Source: Cloacimonetes bacterium TCS62
Lineage (GTDB): Bacteria > Cloacimonadota > Cloacimonadia > Cloacimonadales > TCS61
Length of the DNA: 28,045 nucleotides
Reading direction: 5' to 3'
Assembly (NCBI GenBank): GCA_001577185.1
Contig: LSCM01000004.1
Coordinates: 1-28,045 of the forward strand
Shown: one piece after another, positions 7,629-14,885 of the stretch
Layout: each line of letters starts with the position of its first letter
How positions within the stretch are numbered: position 1 is the stretch's first letter
Position numbers and translations under genes: made by a program
Notes under the pieces: generated by a model
Database searches by the model: none
Seen by the model: only the letters and a program-made list of their open reading frames with translations
Told to the model about the DNA's origin: nothing

Positions 7629-7714
7629 AATACCTCCAAAAAAATTAGTTTAAAGTAAGGAATTTTTATTGTTCTTATATGTCAAGCTTTTCAAATCCTT
7701 TTAATTTGATAATA

Positions 7715-7726
7715 TTGTCTAGACAA
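7715..7726. repeat. 12-bp perfect palindrome
   Basis: TTGTCTAGACAA is its own reverse complement and lies about 90 bases upstream of the gcvH start. A site of this symmetry could bind a dimeric regulator, but nothing else supports that. Confidence 0.3.
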
Positions 7727-7759
7727 ATTTAAATTTACTCAAACACAAACTCATCTCTC

Positions 7760-7903
7760 TCAAACAGCTCTACACAAGATTCTTGCTTCAAGTTTAATAT
7801 CATCAGCTTCAAGACCACGAGGATATCCAGAACCATTCATCCGTTCATGATGTTGATGTACAATCTCTGCAACCGGCCATGGAAAAGCAATTTTTGATAA
7901 AAT
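7760..7903 (-). pseudogene. HD-GYP domain remnant
   Basis: The minus strand encodes 47 residues that read as a middle piece of an HD-GYP cyclic-di-GMP phosphodiesterase-type domain: F-P-W-P-V-A-E-I-V-H-Q-H-H-E-R, then N-G-S-G-Y-P-R-G-L, then L-E-A-R-I-L. The H-H-E and G-Y-P-x-G-L motifs are the hallmark of this family. Two TAA codons stand immediately before the piece (7909-7904), and after A-R-I-L-C-R-A-V a TGA (7762-7760) replaces the expected A-D continuation. There is no start codon, no HD motif and no remainder of the domain, so this is a decayed fragment, not a gene. It may be the last trace of a deleted gene between gcvH and mraZ. Confidence 0.8.
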
Positions 7904-7966
7904 TTATTATAACCTGATCCGAAATTAATGAAAAAAATTTATAAATGCAAACAATCCAAATGCTAC

Positions 7967-8000
7967 TTCAAAAAATTGATGAAATTTACAATTTTTTGAA
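7967..8000. repeat. inverted repeat, 12-bp stem and 10-base loop
   Basis: TTCAAAAAATTG (7967-7978) and CAATTTTTTGAA (7989-8000) are exact reverse complements. A short outer pair AATCC (7953-7957) / GGATT (8014-8018) could extend the fold. The stem is almost all A-T and is not followed by a clean T run on either strand, so its role is unclear; it may be a remnant terminator of the lost HD-GYP-region gene or a recombination scar. Confidence 0.4.
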
Positions 8001-8054
8001 AATTTATGCTGACGGATTTTACAATCGCTCAGATTAGGTATTATTAAACAACAA

Positions 8055-8082
8055 TTTATATCAAGATATTTTTCCATATAAT
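8055..8082 (+). promoter_or_regulatory. predicted promoter of the dcw operon
   Basis: A perfect -10 TATAAT (8077-8082) is preceded after 16 bases by TTTATA (8055-8060), which matches four of six -35 positions. It would start transcription near 8089, about 110 bases before mraZ, leaving the box array at 8139-8183 in the untranslated leader. Two TTGACT -35-like hexamers nearer the gene (8119-8124 and 8146-8151) and a TATGAT (8129-8134) lack good partners. Confidence 0.4.
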
Positions 8083-8138
8083 AAATCGCCAACTAATCTC
8101 ATTTATAGCAAAAAGAACTTGACTTAAATATGATTTAT

Positions 8139-8183
8139 CTCATTTTTGACTCAGGAGTTCTCATCTTTACTCAATTTTTCTCA
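8139..8183. promoter_or_regulatory. array of five CTCA boxes, candidate MraZ operator
   Basis: CTCA occurs at 8139, 8150, 8160, 8170 and 8180, a period of 11, 10, 10 and 10 bases; on the minus strand this reads TGAGN repeated with five-base spacers (one of six). MraZ proteins characterised in other bacteria bind short direct repeats with a 10-base period in front of mraZ (TGGGN with five-base spacers in E. coli). The array lies 15 bases upstream of the mraZ start, directly before its GGGAGG ribosome-binding site. The assignment to MraZ is an inference from position, spacing and box similarity. Confidence 0.65.
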
Positions 8184-8198
8184 ATATAGGGAGGATAA

Positions 8199-8639
8199 AT
8201 GTCTGGTGAATTTTTAGGTACTCACACAAATTCGGTTAATAAACAAAAATGGATAACTATTCCAGCGAATTTTAAAAAAAAATTCATACCTCAAGCAAAG
8301 CAGTCAGTAATTGTAACAATAGGACCAGAATCTAACATCGCGATCTATCCATTAGATAATTGGAAAACCAAAAAAGAATCATTATCAAATGGTGATAAAC
8401 GAGATAGAGAATTATTAATGTTGTTACGGACTTTTGCATCCTCATCTCAAAAGCTTGAATCTACAGGAAGAATTAAGATCAGTGATGAACTACTAGAAAT
8501 TGCAAACATTAATGATAAAGTTATCATAAAAGGTGAGGGAAATTTTATTTCAGTGTGGAATCCAAAACAATACAAAGAATTCCGGGATAAACAATTAGAG
8601 AAGCACAAAACCACCTATAATTCAATGGATTATCAATAA
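8199..8639 (+). CDS. mraZ: transcriptional regulator MraZ
   Basis: MraZ is a ring-forming DNA-binding protein with two AbrB-like (SpoVT-AbrB) half-domains that regulates its own dcw operon. The 146-residue protein fits the family length. The second repeat is clear: L-E-S-T-G-R-I-K-I-S-D-E-L near 90, then K-V-I-I-K-G-E-G-N-F-I-S-V-W. The first repeat (residues 5-50) is more altered: where most members read D-x-K-G-R, this one has N-K-Q-K-W before I-T-I-P-A-N-F, so the DNA-contacting arginine appears absent there. The ATG at 8199 has a GGGAGG site, and the gene ends in a one-base TAATG overlap with rsmH. The periodic boxes just upstream are the likely autoregulatory target. Confidence 0.93.
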   Translation: MSGEFLGTHTNSVNKQKWITIPANFKKKFIPQAKQSVIVTIGPESNIAIYPLDNWKTKKESLSNGDKRDRELLMLLRTFASSSQKLESTGRIKISDELLEIANINDKVIIKGEGNFISVWNPKQYKEFRDKQLEKHKTTYNSMDYQ

Positions 8640-9571
8640 TGACGAAATACCATATTCCTGTTTTACAGGAAAAAACAATCGATTTTTTACAGCTTAGAGA
8701 TAATGGGATATATGTGGATGTTACTTTAGGTGGTGGAGGACATACAAAAGCGATTTTGGAAACCAATAGAAAAGTAAAAGTTATAGCTTTGGATCAAGAT
8801 GAAGATGCAATTGAAGAGACGATCGAACTAAAGAAGAGAAACACCGGAAGATTGACCATATTACATGACAATTTTAAAAACTTAAGAACAAGATTAGCTT
8901 TAGAGAGAATAAAGAAAATTGATGGAATTCTTTTCGACCTTGGAGTGTCATCGCATCAGTTCGATACAGCAGAACGAGGATTCAGTTATAATAAAGATAG
9001 TTTTTTAGATATGCGAATGGATCAAGATAAAGCATTAACAGCTCATAAAATTGTAAATACCTTTAATTTTGACCAGTTAACTTCTATTTTCTTTGATTAC
9101 GGAGAAGAAAGAGAATCGAAGCGGATAGCAAATGCCATAGTAAAGGCTAGAACGAAGAAAGAAATAAAGACTACTAAAGATTTAGCTGATATTATCGAAA
9201 ATGCGGTTTATTCTAAGTACAAAATAAAAGCAAAATCTAGAATATTTCAAGCGATTAGAATCTGTGTAAATAGCGAATTGGAGATATTAAAATCAGCTTT
9301 GAAAGATGCGATCCAGGTTCTCAAACCCAAAGGTCGAATTGTTGTTATCTCATATCATAGTTTAGAAGATAAAATTGTTAAACATCTATTCAAATATGAA
9401 GAGAAAGAATGCACATGTCCGCCAGGTTTGCTTAAGTGTGTCTGTGGGAAAGTGTCAACAATTAGAATACTTACAAAAAAGCCGATCACTCCTGGAGGAT
9501 CAGAAATTAGAAAAAACAAACGTGCACGTAGCGCTAAATTAAGAGCAGCTCAGAAAAGGGAGGATCTATGA
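8639..9571 (+). CDS. rsmH: 16S rRNA (cytosine(1402)-N(4))-methyltransferase
   Basis: RsmH (MraW) methylates N4 of C1402 in 16S rRNA, fine-tuning the ribosomal P site. The 310-residue length is typical. The N-terminal H-I-P-V-L (5-9), the SAM-binding D-V-T-L-G-G-G-G-H-T (27-36), D-Q-D near 55, the I-L-F-D-L-G-V-S-S-H-Q-F-D segment, R-G-F-S-Y then D-M-R-M-D, F-Q-A-I-R-I-C-V-N-S-E-L, S-Y-H-S-L-E-D and the C-terminal R-S-A-K-L-R are all present. The insert between S-Y-H-S-L-E-D-K and the end contains a C-x-C-x-x-x-x-x-x-C-x-C cysteine group, which is seen in other members. It is coupled to mraZ (1-base overlap) and overlaps ftsL by ATGA. Confidence 0.97.
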   Translation: MTKYHIPVLQEKTIDFLQLRDNGIYVDVTLGGGGHTKAILETNRKVKVIALDQDEDAIEETIELKKRNTGRLTILHDNFKNLRTRLALERIKKIDGILFDLGVSSHQFDTAERGFSYNKDSFLDMRMDQDKALTAHKIVNTFNFDQLTSIFFDYGEERESKRIANAIVKARTKKEIKTTKDLADIIENAVYSKYKIKAKSRIFQAIRICVNSELEILKSALKDAIQVLKPKGRIVVISYHSLEDKIVKHLFKYEEKECTCPPGLLKCVCGKVSTIRILTKKPITPGGSEIRKNKRARSAKLRAAQKREDL

Positions 9572-9897
9572 GCAAAAAGATTATAATTCTGATATTGATC
9601 ATATTTAGCCTAATCTACTTCCACCATCATAATAAATATCAGATTTTTCAATATTCAAGAGAAATCGAACAATTATCAGATCAATTTAAATCTGTAAAAA
9701 GTACTAATCTTTCACTACTTTCTGAAAATGGAAAACTTTGTTGCAGAGAGCGTATACAAAAAATTGCTTCAGACAAGTTAAAAATGTTCTATCCAGTTGA
9801 TGCCAAGAATGTTCATACGGTGATCGTCAATTCAAAAGATGAAACCTTCCGTTTAGTAGATTACTTTGTACCTTCGGCTGAGGCTATTACAAAATGA
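9568..9897 (+). CDS. ftsL: FtsL-like divisome protein
   Basis: FtsL is a small bitopic membrane protein that forms the FtsQLB complex and helps activate septal peptidoglycan synthesis. The 109-residue protein has an N-terminal membrane helix (about 4-18), a periplasmic coiled-coil-like stretch (about 28-55), and the R-I-Q-K-I-A-S-D-K-L-K-M-F-Y-P element that matches the common R-I-x-x-I-A-x-x-x-L-x-M-x-x-P signature. Sequence conservation in this family is low, so position between rsmH and the transpeptidase is part of the argument. Its AGGGAGG site lies in the end of rsmH, which it overlaps by four bases. A Cys-Cys pair before the signature is unusual. Confidence 0.82.
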   Translation: MSKKIIILILIIFSLIYFHHHNKYQIFQYSREIEQLSDQFKSVKSTNLSLLSENGKLCCRERIQKIASDKLKMFYPVDAKNVHTVIVNSKDETFRLVDYFVPSAEAITK

Positions 9898-9928
9898 TTA
9901 ATTGTATGATTTCTGAAACAATTTTTCT

Positions 9929-12121
9929 ATGAAAAAAAGATTCTATTTTTTCTTATTACTCAATGCAGCACTGGTTCTTACCTGGATAGTTTATCTATTT
10001 ATTGTCCAGCTTTTAGACCCATTTGATTTTGAAAATGTCGTTAAGTTACGTACTAATCCTTCCAAAGAGATCATTATACCCAAACGTGGCAAAATATTTG
10101 ATGCAAATATGAACTTACTAGTTAATTCTAATAAATATTATCAATTGGATTTAGATCGAAAAATAATTATTAAAGAATGCAAGAAAAATAAAACTGATGT
10201 TGAAACTATTTTAGCAAAAATAGTCAGGATTATGCATTCCAATTCGGATCTTTCTGAAAATTATCTTACAAAAGTAATTTACAAAAAACCTTTGAGTACT
10301 AGTATATATATTTCAGAAAATTTTAATGAATCACAAATGTTATCCATAAAAAAAGCATTCAAAACTGAAAAGATTGCTGGTCTGATTTCTACTTTTAGTA
10401 AAACAAAAAGAAATTATCCACTGGGCAAATTAGGTTCAACTTTCTTAGGATTAGTTAAAGAATCGTCTACTAATGACGAAAGAGGTATTGAAGAGTCTAT
10501 CTATAAAGTACATGGTGTTTGTGGTTTAGAAAAAAGTTTTGAAGAAGAACTCTCTGGTGAGATCGGATGGAAAGAAACAATTGAGGATGCAAATAATAGG
10601 AGGATACCTTTTCTATCATTAAGGAGTAAGAAAGAAAAGCCGGGAAATTCTTTAGTTTTGACTATCGACAACAACTTTCAGGAAATTTTAGAAGAGAGAT
10701 TAGCAAGGGGATTGGAGAAATACAAAGCCAAAAACGCTATTGGTATTATAATGGACCCCCAAACAGCAAAGATCAAAGCAATGGCTGGGTTAACAAAAGG
10801 TCACCAGAATTCATCTGCTAAAGTTCTTAGAAGCTCCCCAAATCTACCTGTATCTTTTATGTTTGAACCAGGCTCGACTTTGAAGCCAATAACTGCTCTT
10901 CTAGCTTTGGAAAATGACATTTACAGACCAAAGGACGAGATTGATTGTACAGCTTATCACCTATTGTATAATGACGAAGAGAGGACAATTAAAGATGATC
11001 ATAAATATAACATGCTGAACTTTCATGATATAATAGCTTATTCTTCAAACGTAGGAATTAGCAAAATAGTAGAAAAGATTGGGAGAAAAAAACTATATGA
11101 AAGATTGATTGCTCTTGGATTTCGTCACAAAATTGGATATAAAATTGCCAATGAAGCCTCCGGGATCTTTAGAAAACTATCTGACTGGCAAGGCTTTTCT
11201 TTACATTCAATATCATTCGGACAAGAAATATCTGTTACCGCTTTACAGCTAGCAAATGCTTATTGTGCATTAGCCAATGGCGGAAATGTTATGCAGCCTT
11301 ATTTTGTTGATAGAATAGTAAGTGAAAACGATGAAATAATAGAACAATTCAAACCGAAAGTACTTAGGCATATATCTGATGAAAAATCTCTTAATACTCT
11401 TAAGGACTTTTTAAAAAGTGTAGTCGATTATGGTACAGCAACTGCTACAAAAATTGATTTTTTAGATGTAGTTGGTAAAACCGGTACAGCAGAAAAAGTT
11501 TTGTCTGGAAATTATGGATATGCAAAAGAAAAATACACATCTGTTTTTGCTGGTTTTTTCCCTGTGAAACATCCTAGATATGTGATTGTAATAGCATATG
11601 ATGAGGCAGATTTTGAATCGTATTCCTATTATGCATCTTTGTCGGCTGTGCCTACTTTTAAAAATATTGTGTTAGATATAAATAATTTACCCCAAAGTAC
11701 TATTGTCTCAGATCTTAAGCAATCATCAACAGAATTCATTACAGCGCCTAATATCATTGGATATACAAAGGAAAAAGCAATTGATATTTTAACGAGAAAG
11801 AACATAAAGTTCCATATTAAACAAATTAGTGATTCAAATATAGTGAGCAATCAATTTCCTAAACAAAATATCAGTTATGATAAAAACAAAAATCTTATTG
11901 TAATTATTGGAACTTCAAACAAGAAAAAAAACACAGACAAAATAAGCACAAACTTGATGCCCAAATTAGTAGGACTAAGTATTCGAAAAGCGATTTTGAA
12001 AGCTAATAAAAGCGACGTCAAATTGAAAATTAAGGGTTCTGGATCGATAGTATATCAATCTATAAACCCAGGTAAAAAAATTAAATTCGGGACAGAATGT
12101 TTAGTAAAAGCAAAACTCTAA
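9929..12121 (+). CDS. ftsI: FtsI/PBP3-type D,D-transpeptidase with two PASTA domains
   Basis: This is the class B penicillin-binding protein of septal cell-wall synthesis, crosslinking glycan strands made by FtsW. The 730-residue protein has a short cytoplasmic start, one membrane helix (about 6-29), a dimerisation/PBP domain containing I-I-P-K-R-G-K-I-F-D, and a transpeptidase domain with the catalytic S316-x-x-K319 (P-G-S-T-L-K-P), the S372-S-N374 motif and K517-T-G519. The C-terminus carries two PASTA repeats (about 605-664 and 676-730), which are more familiar in Gram-positive FtsI/SpoVD homologues. The ATG at 9929 has no clear ribosome-binding site; an eight-codon frame ending in ATGA overlap at 9906-9932 might provide coupling. 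Its end overlaps the murE start by 25 bases. Confidence 0.95.
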   Translation: MKKRFYFFLLLNAALVLTWIVYLFIVQLLDPFDFENVVKLRTNPSKEIIIPKRGKIFDANMNLLVNSNKYYQLDLDRKIIIKECKKNKTDVETILAKIVRIMHSNSDLSENYLTKVIYKKPLSTSIYISENFNESQMLSIKKAFKTEKIAGLISTFSKTKRNYPLGKLGSTFLGLVKESSTNDERGIEESIYKVHGVCGLEKSFEEELSGEIGWKETIEDANNRRIPFLSLRSKKEKPGNSLVLTIDNNFQEILEERLARGLEKYKAKNAIGIIMDPQTAKIKAMAGLTKGHQNSSAKVLRSSPNLPVSFMFEPGSTLKPITALLALENDIYRPKDEIDCTAYHLLYNDEERTIKDDHKYNMLNFHDIIAYSSNVGISKIVEKIGRKKLYERLIALGFRHKIGYKIANEASGIFRKLSDWQGFSLHSISFGQEISVTALQLANAYCALANGGNVMQPYFVDRIVSENDEIIEQFKPKVLRHISDEKSLNTLKDFLKSVVDYGTATATKIDFLDVVGKTGTAEKVLSGNYGYAKEKYTSVFAGFFPVKHPRYVIVIAYDEADFESYSYYASLSAVPTFKNIVLDINNLPQSTIVSDLKQSSTEFITAPNIIGYTKEKAIDILTRKNIKFHIKQISDSNIVSNQFPKQNISYDKNKNLIVIIGTSNKKKNTDKISTNLMPKLVGLSIRKAILKANKSDVKLKIKGSGSIVYQSINPGKKIKFGTECLVKAKL

Positions 12122-14883
12122 GAGAAGTTTTAAGAGCATTAGAAAAAAGTTCAATTCTTATAGAAACTTTTGATCTACCGGAACTTTCAAGTTATAGAAC
12201 ATTAGTCTCAAATTCTCAAAATGTGGTTGAAGATTCTGTTTTTGTTTGTATTATAGGCTATAAATTTGACGGGCACACATTTGCACAAGATGCAAGTAGA
12301 AGAGGAGCTAAACTCTTAATTGTAGAAAAGAAGCTCGATGTATCTCTACCACAGATCTTAGTTGAAAACACACGTATGGCAGCAGCAATTTTAGCGAATT
12401 TGTTCTTTGAAAATCCAAGTTCAAAAGTAAAATTAATAGGTGTAACAGGGACAAATGGAAAAACAACGATCTCAAATTTAATTTATCAAATATTATTAAG
12501 AAGTAATTATAAAACAGGCTTAATAGGTACATTTGGGTATTCGATAAATAATCAACATTATTCAACCCAACGAACTACGCCGGATATTATTGATCTGAAC
12601 AAAATTTTGAATGAGATGATTAATAAAGATGTAGAATATGTGGTTATGGAGGTATCCTCACACGCTATAGCTTTAAACCGAATATTTACCTTACAGTTCA
12701 ATGCAGCAATATTTACAAATTTAACTCAAGATCATCTTGATTTTCACGAAGATCTTAATGAATATGCAAAGATTAAATTTAGATTATTTGATTATGTTGA
12801 GAAATGTTCCGGGATATCTTTAATTAACATTGATGATCGATTTGGTAAAAAATTATACAATAAATTGAACAAAAATAAGTTTAGTATTTCATTCGAACAA
12901 GCTGATTATCGTATACAAAACCTGCAAACCGATCAAACGAAAAATAGTTTTCAATTGATCTCTAATCAGATCCAGTGTAATATTGAATCAAATTTGATCG
13001 GAAAATTTAATGCCTTTAATTTAGCTGCAGCAATAGCGATCATTAAGCTTATGATACCAAAAATCTCAGTTAATGATTTAGAATCTAAGACAAATAATTT
13101 AAGAAGTATTCCCGGTCGATTGGAAAAAATCCAGAATGATAGAGGTATAGGTCTTTTCATTGATTATGCGCATACTCCAGATGCATTGTACAATGTTCTC
13201 TCAACCTTAGCAAAATTAAGAAAAAAACGTTTAATATGCATTTTTGGAGCAGGTGGAAATCGAGATAAAAATAAACGACCAAAAATGTTGCAAGCTGCCT
13301 TAGAATTTGCAGATCTTATTGTTTTAACCAATGACAACCCAAGAGATGAAGATTCAGCAGAAATAATTCGAGATATACTCCAATCTACACGGGATATGCG
13401 CAACATTGTAATTATCAGAGATAGAAAAGTTGCAATACAAACCACAATAAAATTATCTCAAAAAGAAGATATTGTTTTAATTGCTGGTAAAGGTCACGAA
13501 ACTTATCAGGAGATCAAGGGCAAAAAACATCATTTTGATGATAAAGAAGAAGCTATCAAATCATTACAAATCACAAAATCTAGCAACGAACTAGAAATTC
13601 CTTTAGATCCACTTCTACTAGAAAGAGTATTTGATCAAAAGTTAAATAATACATCTGAAACTTTGATCACAGATATATCGACAGATTCTCGCAGAATTTC
13701 TCCAAACTCTTTATTTATCGCACTAAAGGGCGAAAATTATGATGGACATGATTTTGTTAAAGAAGTTTTAAAGAAAAACTGTTGGACTATTGTTAGTAAT
13801 GATCATAAATGTGATGATACATCTGTAATCAATGTGTCAAACACTCTCGAAGCTTATGGAAAATTAGCATCTGTATACAAATCATATTTTAATCTTTTGT
13901 CGATAGGAATCACAGGAACTTATGGAAAAACAACCGTTAAAGAATATTTAGCGAATATTTTGAACTATGATGCAGCTGTTTTAAAAACCCATGCAAATGA
14001 AAATAACTTAATAGGGTTACCTAAAACCATTTTTAAATTGAATTTTAAACATCGATATGGTGTTTTTGAATTAGGTTCAAATCACTTTGGAGAAATAAAA
14101 ACATTAACGAAAATATTGAATCCTGATATTGGTATCATCACGGCTATTGGACCATCTCATTTGAAATTCCTTCATGATAAAGATGGTATCTACAAAGAAA
14201 AATCATCGCTCTTTCGTACCGATCTGATCCAAAGGTTCTATCCTGGCGATTATACAAAATTTCAAGAATTTAAGGGTAAATCATTTGGTTATTCCAAATA
14301 TGATGACTATGCAATTAGTAACGTAACTGCAGATAATGGCAAAACTCATTTCAATATCAATAATATAAGCTATACAATTCAAACTCCTTTCATCAAATAT
14401 GCCTTAAATGCAGCAATAGCTATAGCTGTTTGTACAGAAATTGGACTAAATAGAACTATTATTAAGAATGGTGTATTGAAACCACTAGATAATCCCATGA
14501 GAATGGAGATTAAGAAGAAGAAAGAGAGAATTTTACTAATAGATTGCTATAATGCTAATCCGGATTCAATGAAAGCAGCGATTAGTTTTTGGAATAATTA
14601 TTACCCCGAAAAACCGCATATCGCTATACTTGGCGATATGCTTGAGTTAGGAAAATTGACAAATTATTATCATAAAAAAATCTGGCATCAATTGAAGAAA
14701 ATAAAAAATAAAAAAATAATTTCTGTGGGTAAATATGCTAAATTATTTGAAGCTTCGGACCATTTTGATATTGTAGAAGATCTATTATCTTCAGATATTA
14801 TTGATAGATTTCAAGAAAATGCAGTCATACTAATAAAAGCATCGCATGGAATTAGTTTAGAAAAAATAATTGGTAGGTTATAA
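12097..14883 (+). CDS. murE/murF: fused MurE-MurF ligase (UDP-MurNAc-tripeptide and pentapeptide synthesis)
   Basis: One 928-residue frame holds two complete Mur ligases. Residues 1 to about 493 are MurE, which adds the third stem residue to UDP-MurNAc-dipeptide: P-loop G115-V-T-G-T-N-G-K-T-T, S-T-Q-R-T-T-P-D, E-V-S-S-H-A, the carbamate-lysine region A-K-I-K-F-R-L-F, D-Y-A-H-T-P-D and D413-N-P-R416, the motif linked to meso-DAP use. Residues about 494-928 are MurF, which adds D-Ala-D-Ala: D-S-R-R-I then G-D-x type substrate region, P-loop I605-T-G-T-Y-G-K-T-T, H-A-N-E-N-N, F-E-L-G-S-N, D-C-Y-N-A-N-P and L-G-D-M-L-E-L-G. No frameshift is needed and both catalytic sets are intact. The start overlaps ftsI by 25 bases; mraY begins 2 bases after the end. 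Fused MurE-MurF enzymes occur in some other lineages. Confidence 0.95.
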   Translation: MFSKSKTLREVLRALEKSSILIETFDLPELSSYRTLVSNSQNVVEDSVFVCIIGYKFDGHTFAQDASRRGAKLLIVEKKLDVSLPQILVENTRMAAAILANLFFENPSSKVKLIGVTGTNGKTTISNLIYQILLRSNYKTGLIGTFGYSINNQHYSTQRTTPDIIDLNKILNEMINKDVEYVVMEVSSHAIALNRIFTLQFNAAIFTNLTQDHLDFHEDLNEYAKIKFRLFDYVEKCSGISLINIDDRFGKKLYNKLNKNKFSISFEQADYRIQNLQTDQTKNSFQLISNQIQCNIESNLIGKFNAFNLAAAIAIIKLMIPKISVNDLESKTNNLRSIPGRLEKIQNDRGIGLFIDYAHTPDALYNVLSTLAKLRKKRLICIFGAGGNRDKNKRPKMLQAALEFADLIVLTNDNPRDEDSAEIIRDILQSTRDMRNIVIIRDRKVAIQTTIKLSQKEDIVLIAGKGHETYQEIKGKKHHFDDKEEAIKSLQITKSSNELEIPLDPLLLERVFDQKLNNTSETLITDISTDSRRISPNSLFIALKGENYDGHDFVKEVLKKNCWTIVSNDHKCDDTSVINVSNTLEAYGKLASVYKSYFNLLSIGITGTYGKTTVKEYLANILNYDAAVLKTHANENNLIGLPKTIFKLNFKHRYGVFELGSNHFGEIKTLTKILNPDIGIITAIGPSHLKFLHDKDGIYKEKSSLFRTDLIQRFYPGDYTKFQEFKGKSFGYSKYDDYAISNVTADNGKTHFNINNISYTIQTPFIKYALNAAIAIAVCTEIGLNRTIIKNGVLKPLDNPMRMEIKKKKERILLIDCYNANPDSMKAAISFWNNYYPEKPHIAILGDMLELGKLTNYYHKKIWHQLKKIKNKKIISVGKYAKLFEASDHFDIVEDLLSSDIIDRFQENAVILIKASHGISLEKIIGRL

Positions 14884-14885
14884 TT

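Larger units (their letters stand above)
7629..8198. other. 570-bp divergent intergenic region
   Basis: This gap separates the start of the gcvH operon (minus) from the start of the dcw operon (plus). It contains an isolated TTGACA on the minus strand (7685-7680), a 12-bp palindrome at 7715-7726, an HD-GYP coding remnant at 7760-7903, a 12-bp-stem hairpin at 7967-8000, a TATAAT promoter candidate at 8055-8082 and the five-box array at 8139-8183. No intact gene or RNA gene was recognised. Its length is out of proportion to the tight packing elsewhere, which fits a site where a gene has decayed. Confidence 0.7.

Noticed and set aside
7680..7685. TTGACA upstream of gcvH as a complete promoter
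   Set aside because: The -35 is perfect on the minus strand, but the hexamer 17 bases on is TTCCTT and neighbouring spacings are no better, so a full promoter is not supported.
7904..8034. Open minus-strand frame upstream of the HD-GYP relic
   Set aside because: It encodes a Phe-rich product containing the inverted-repeat arms, with no start signal or known motif; probably chance in AT-rich DNA.
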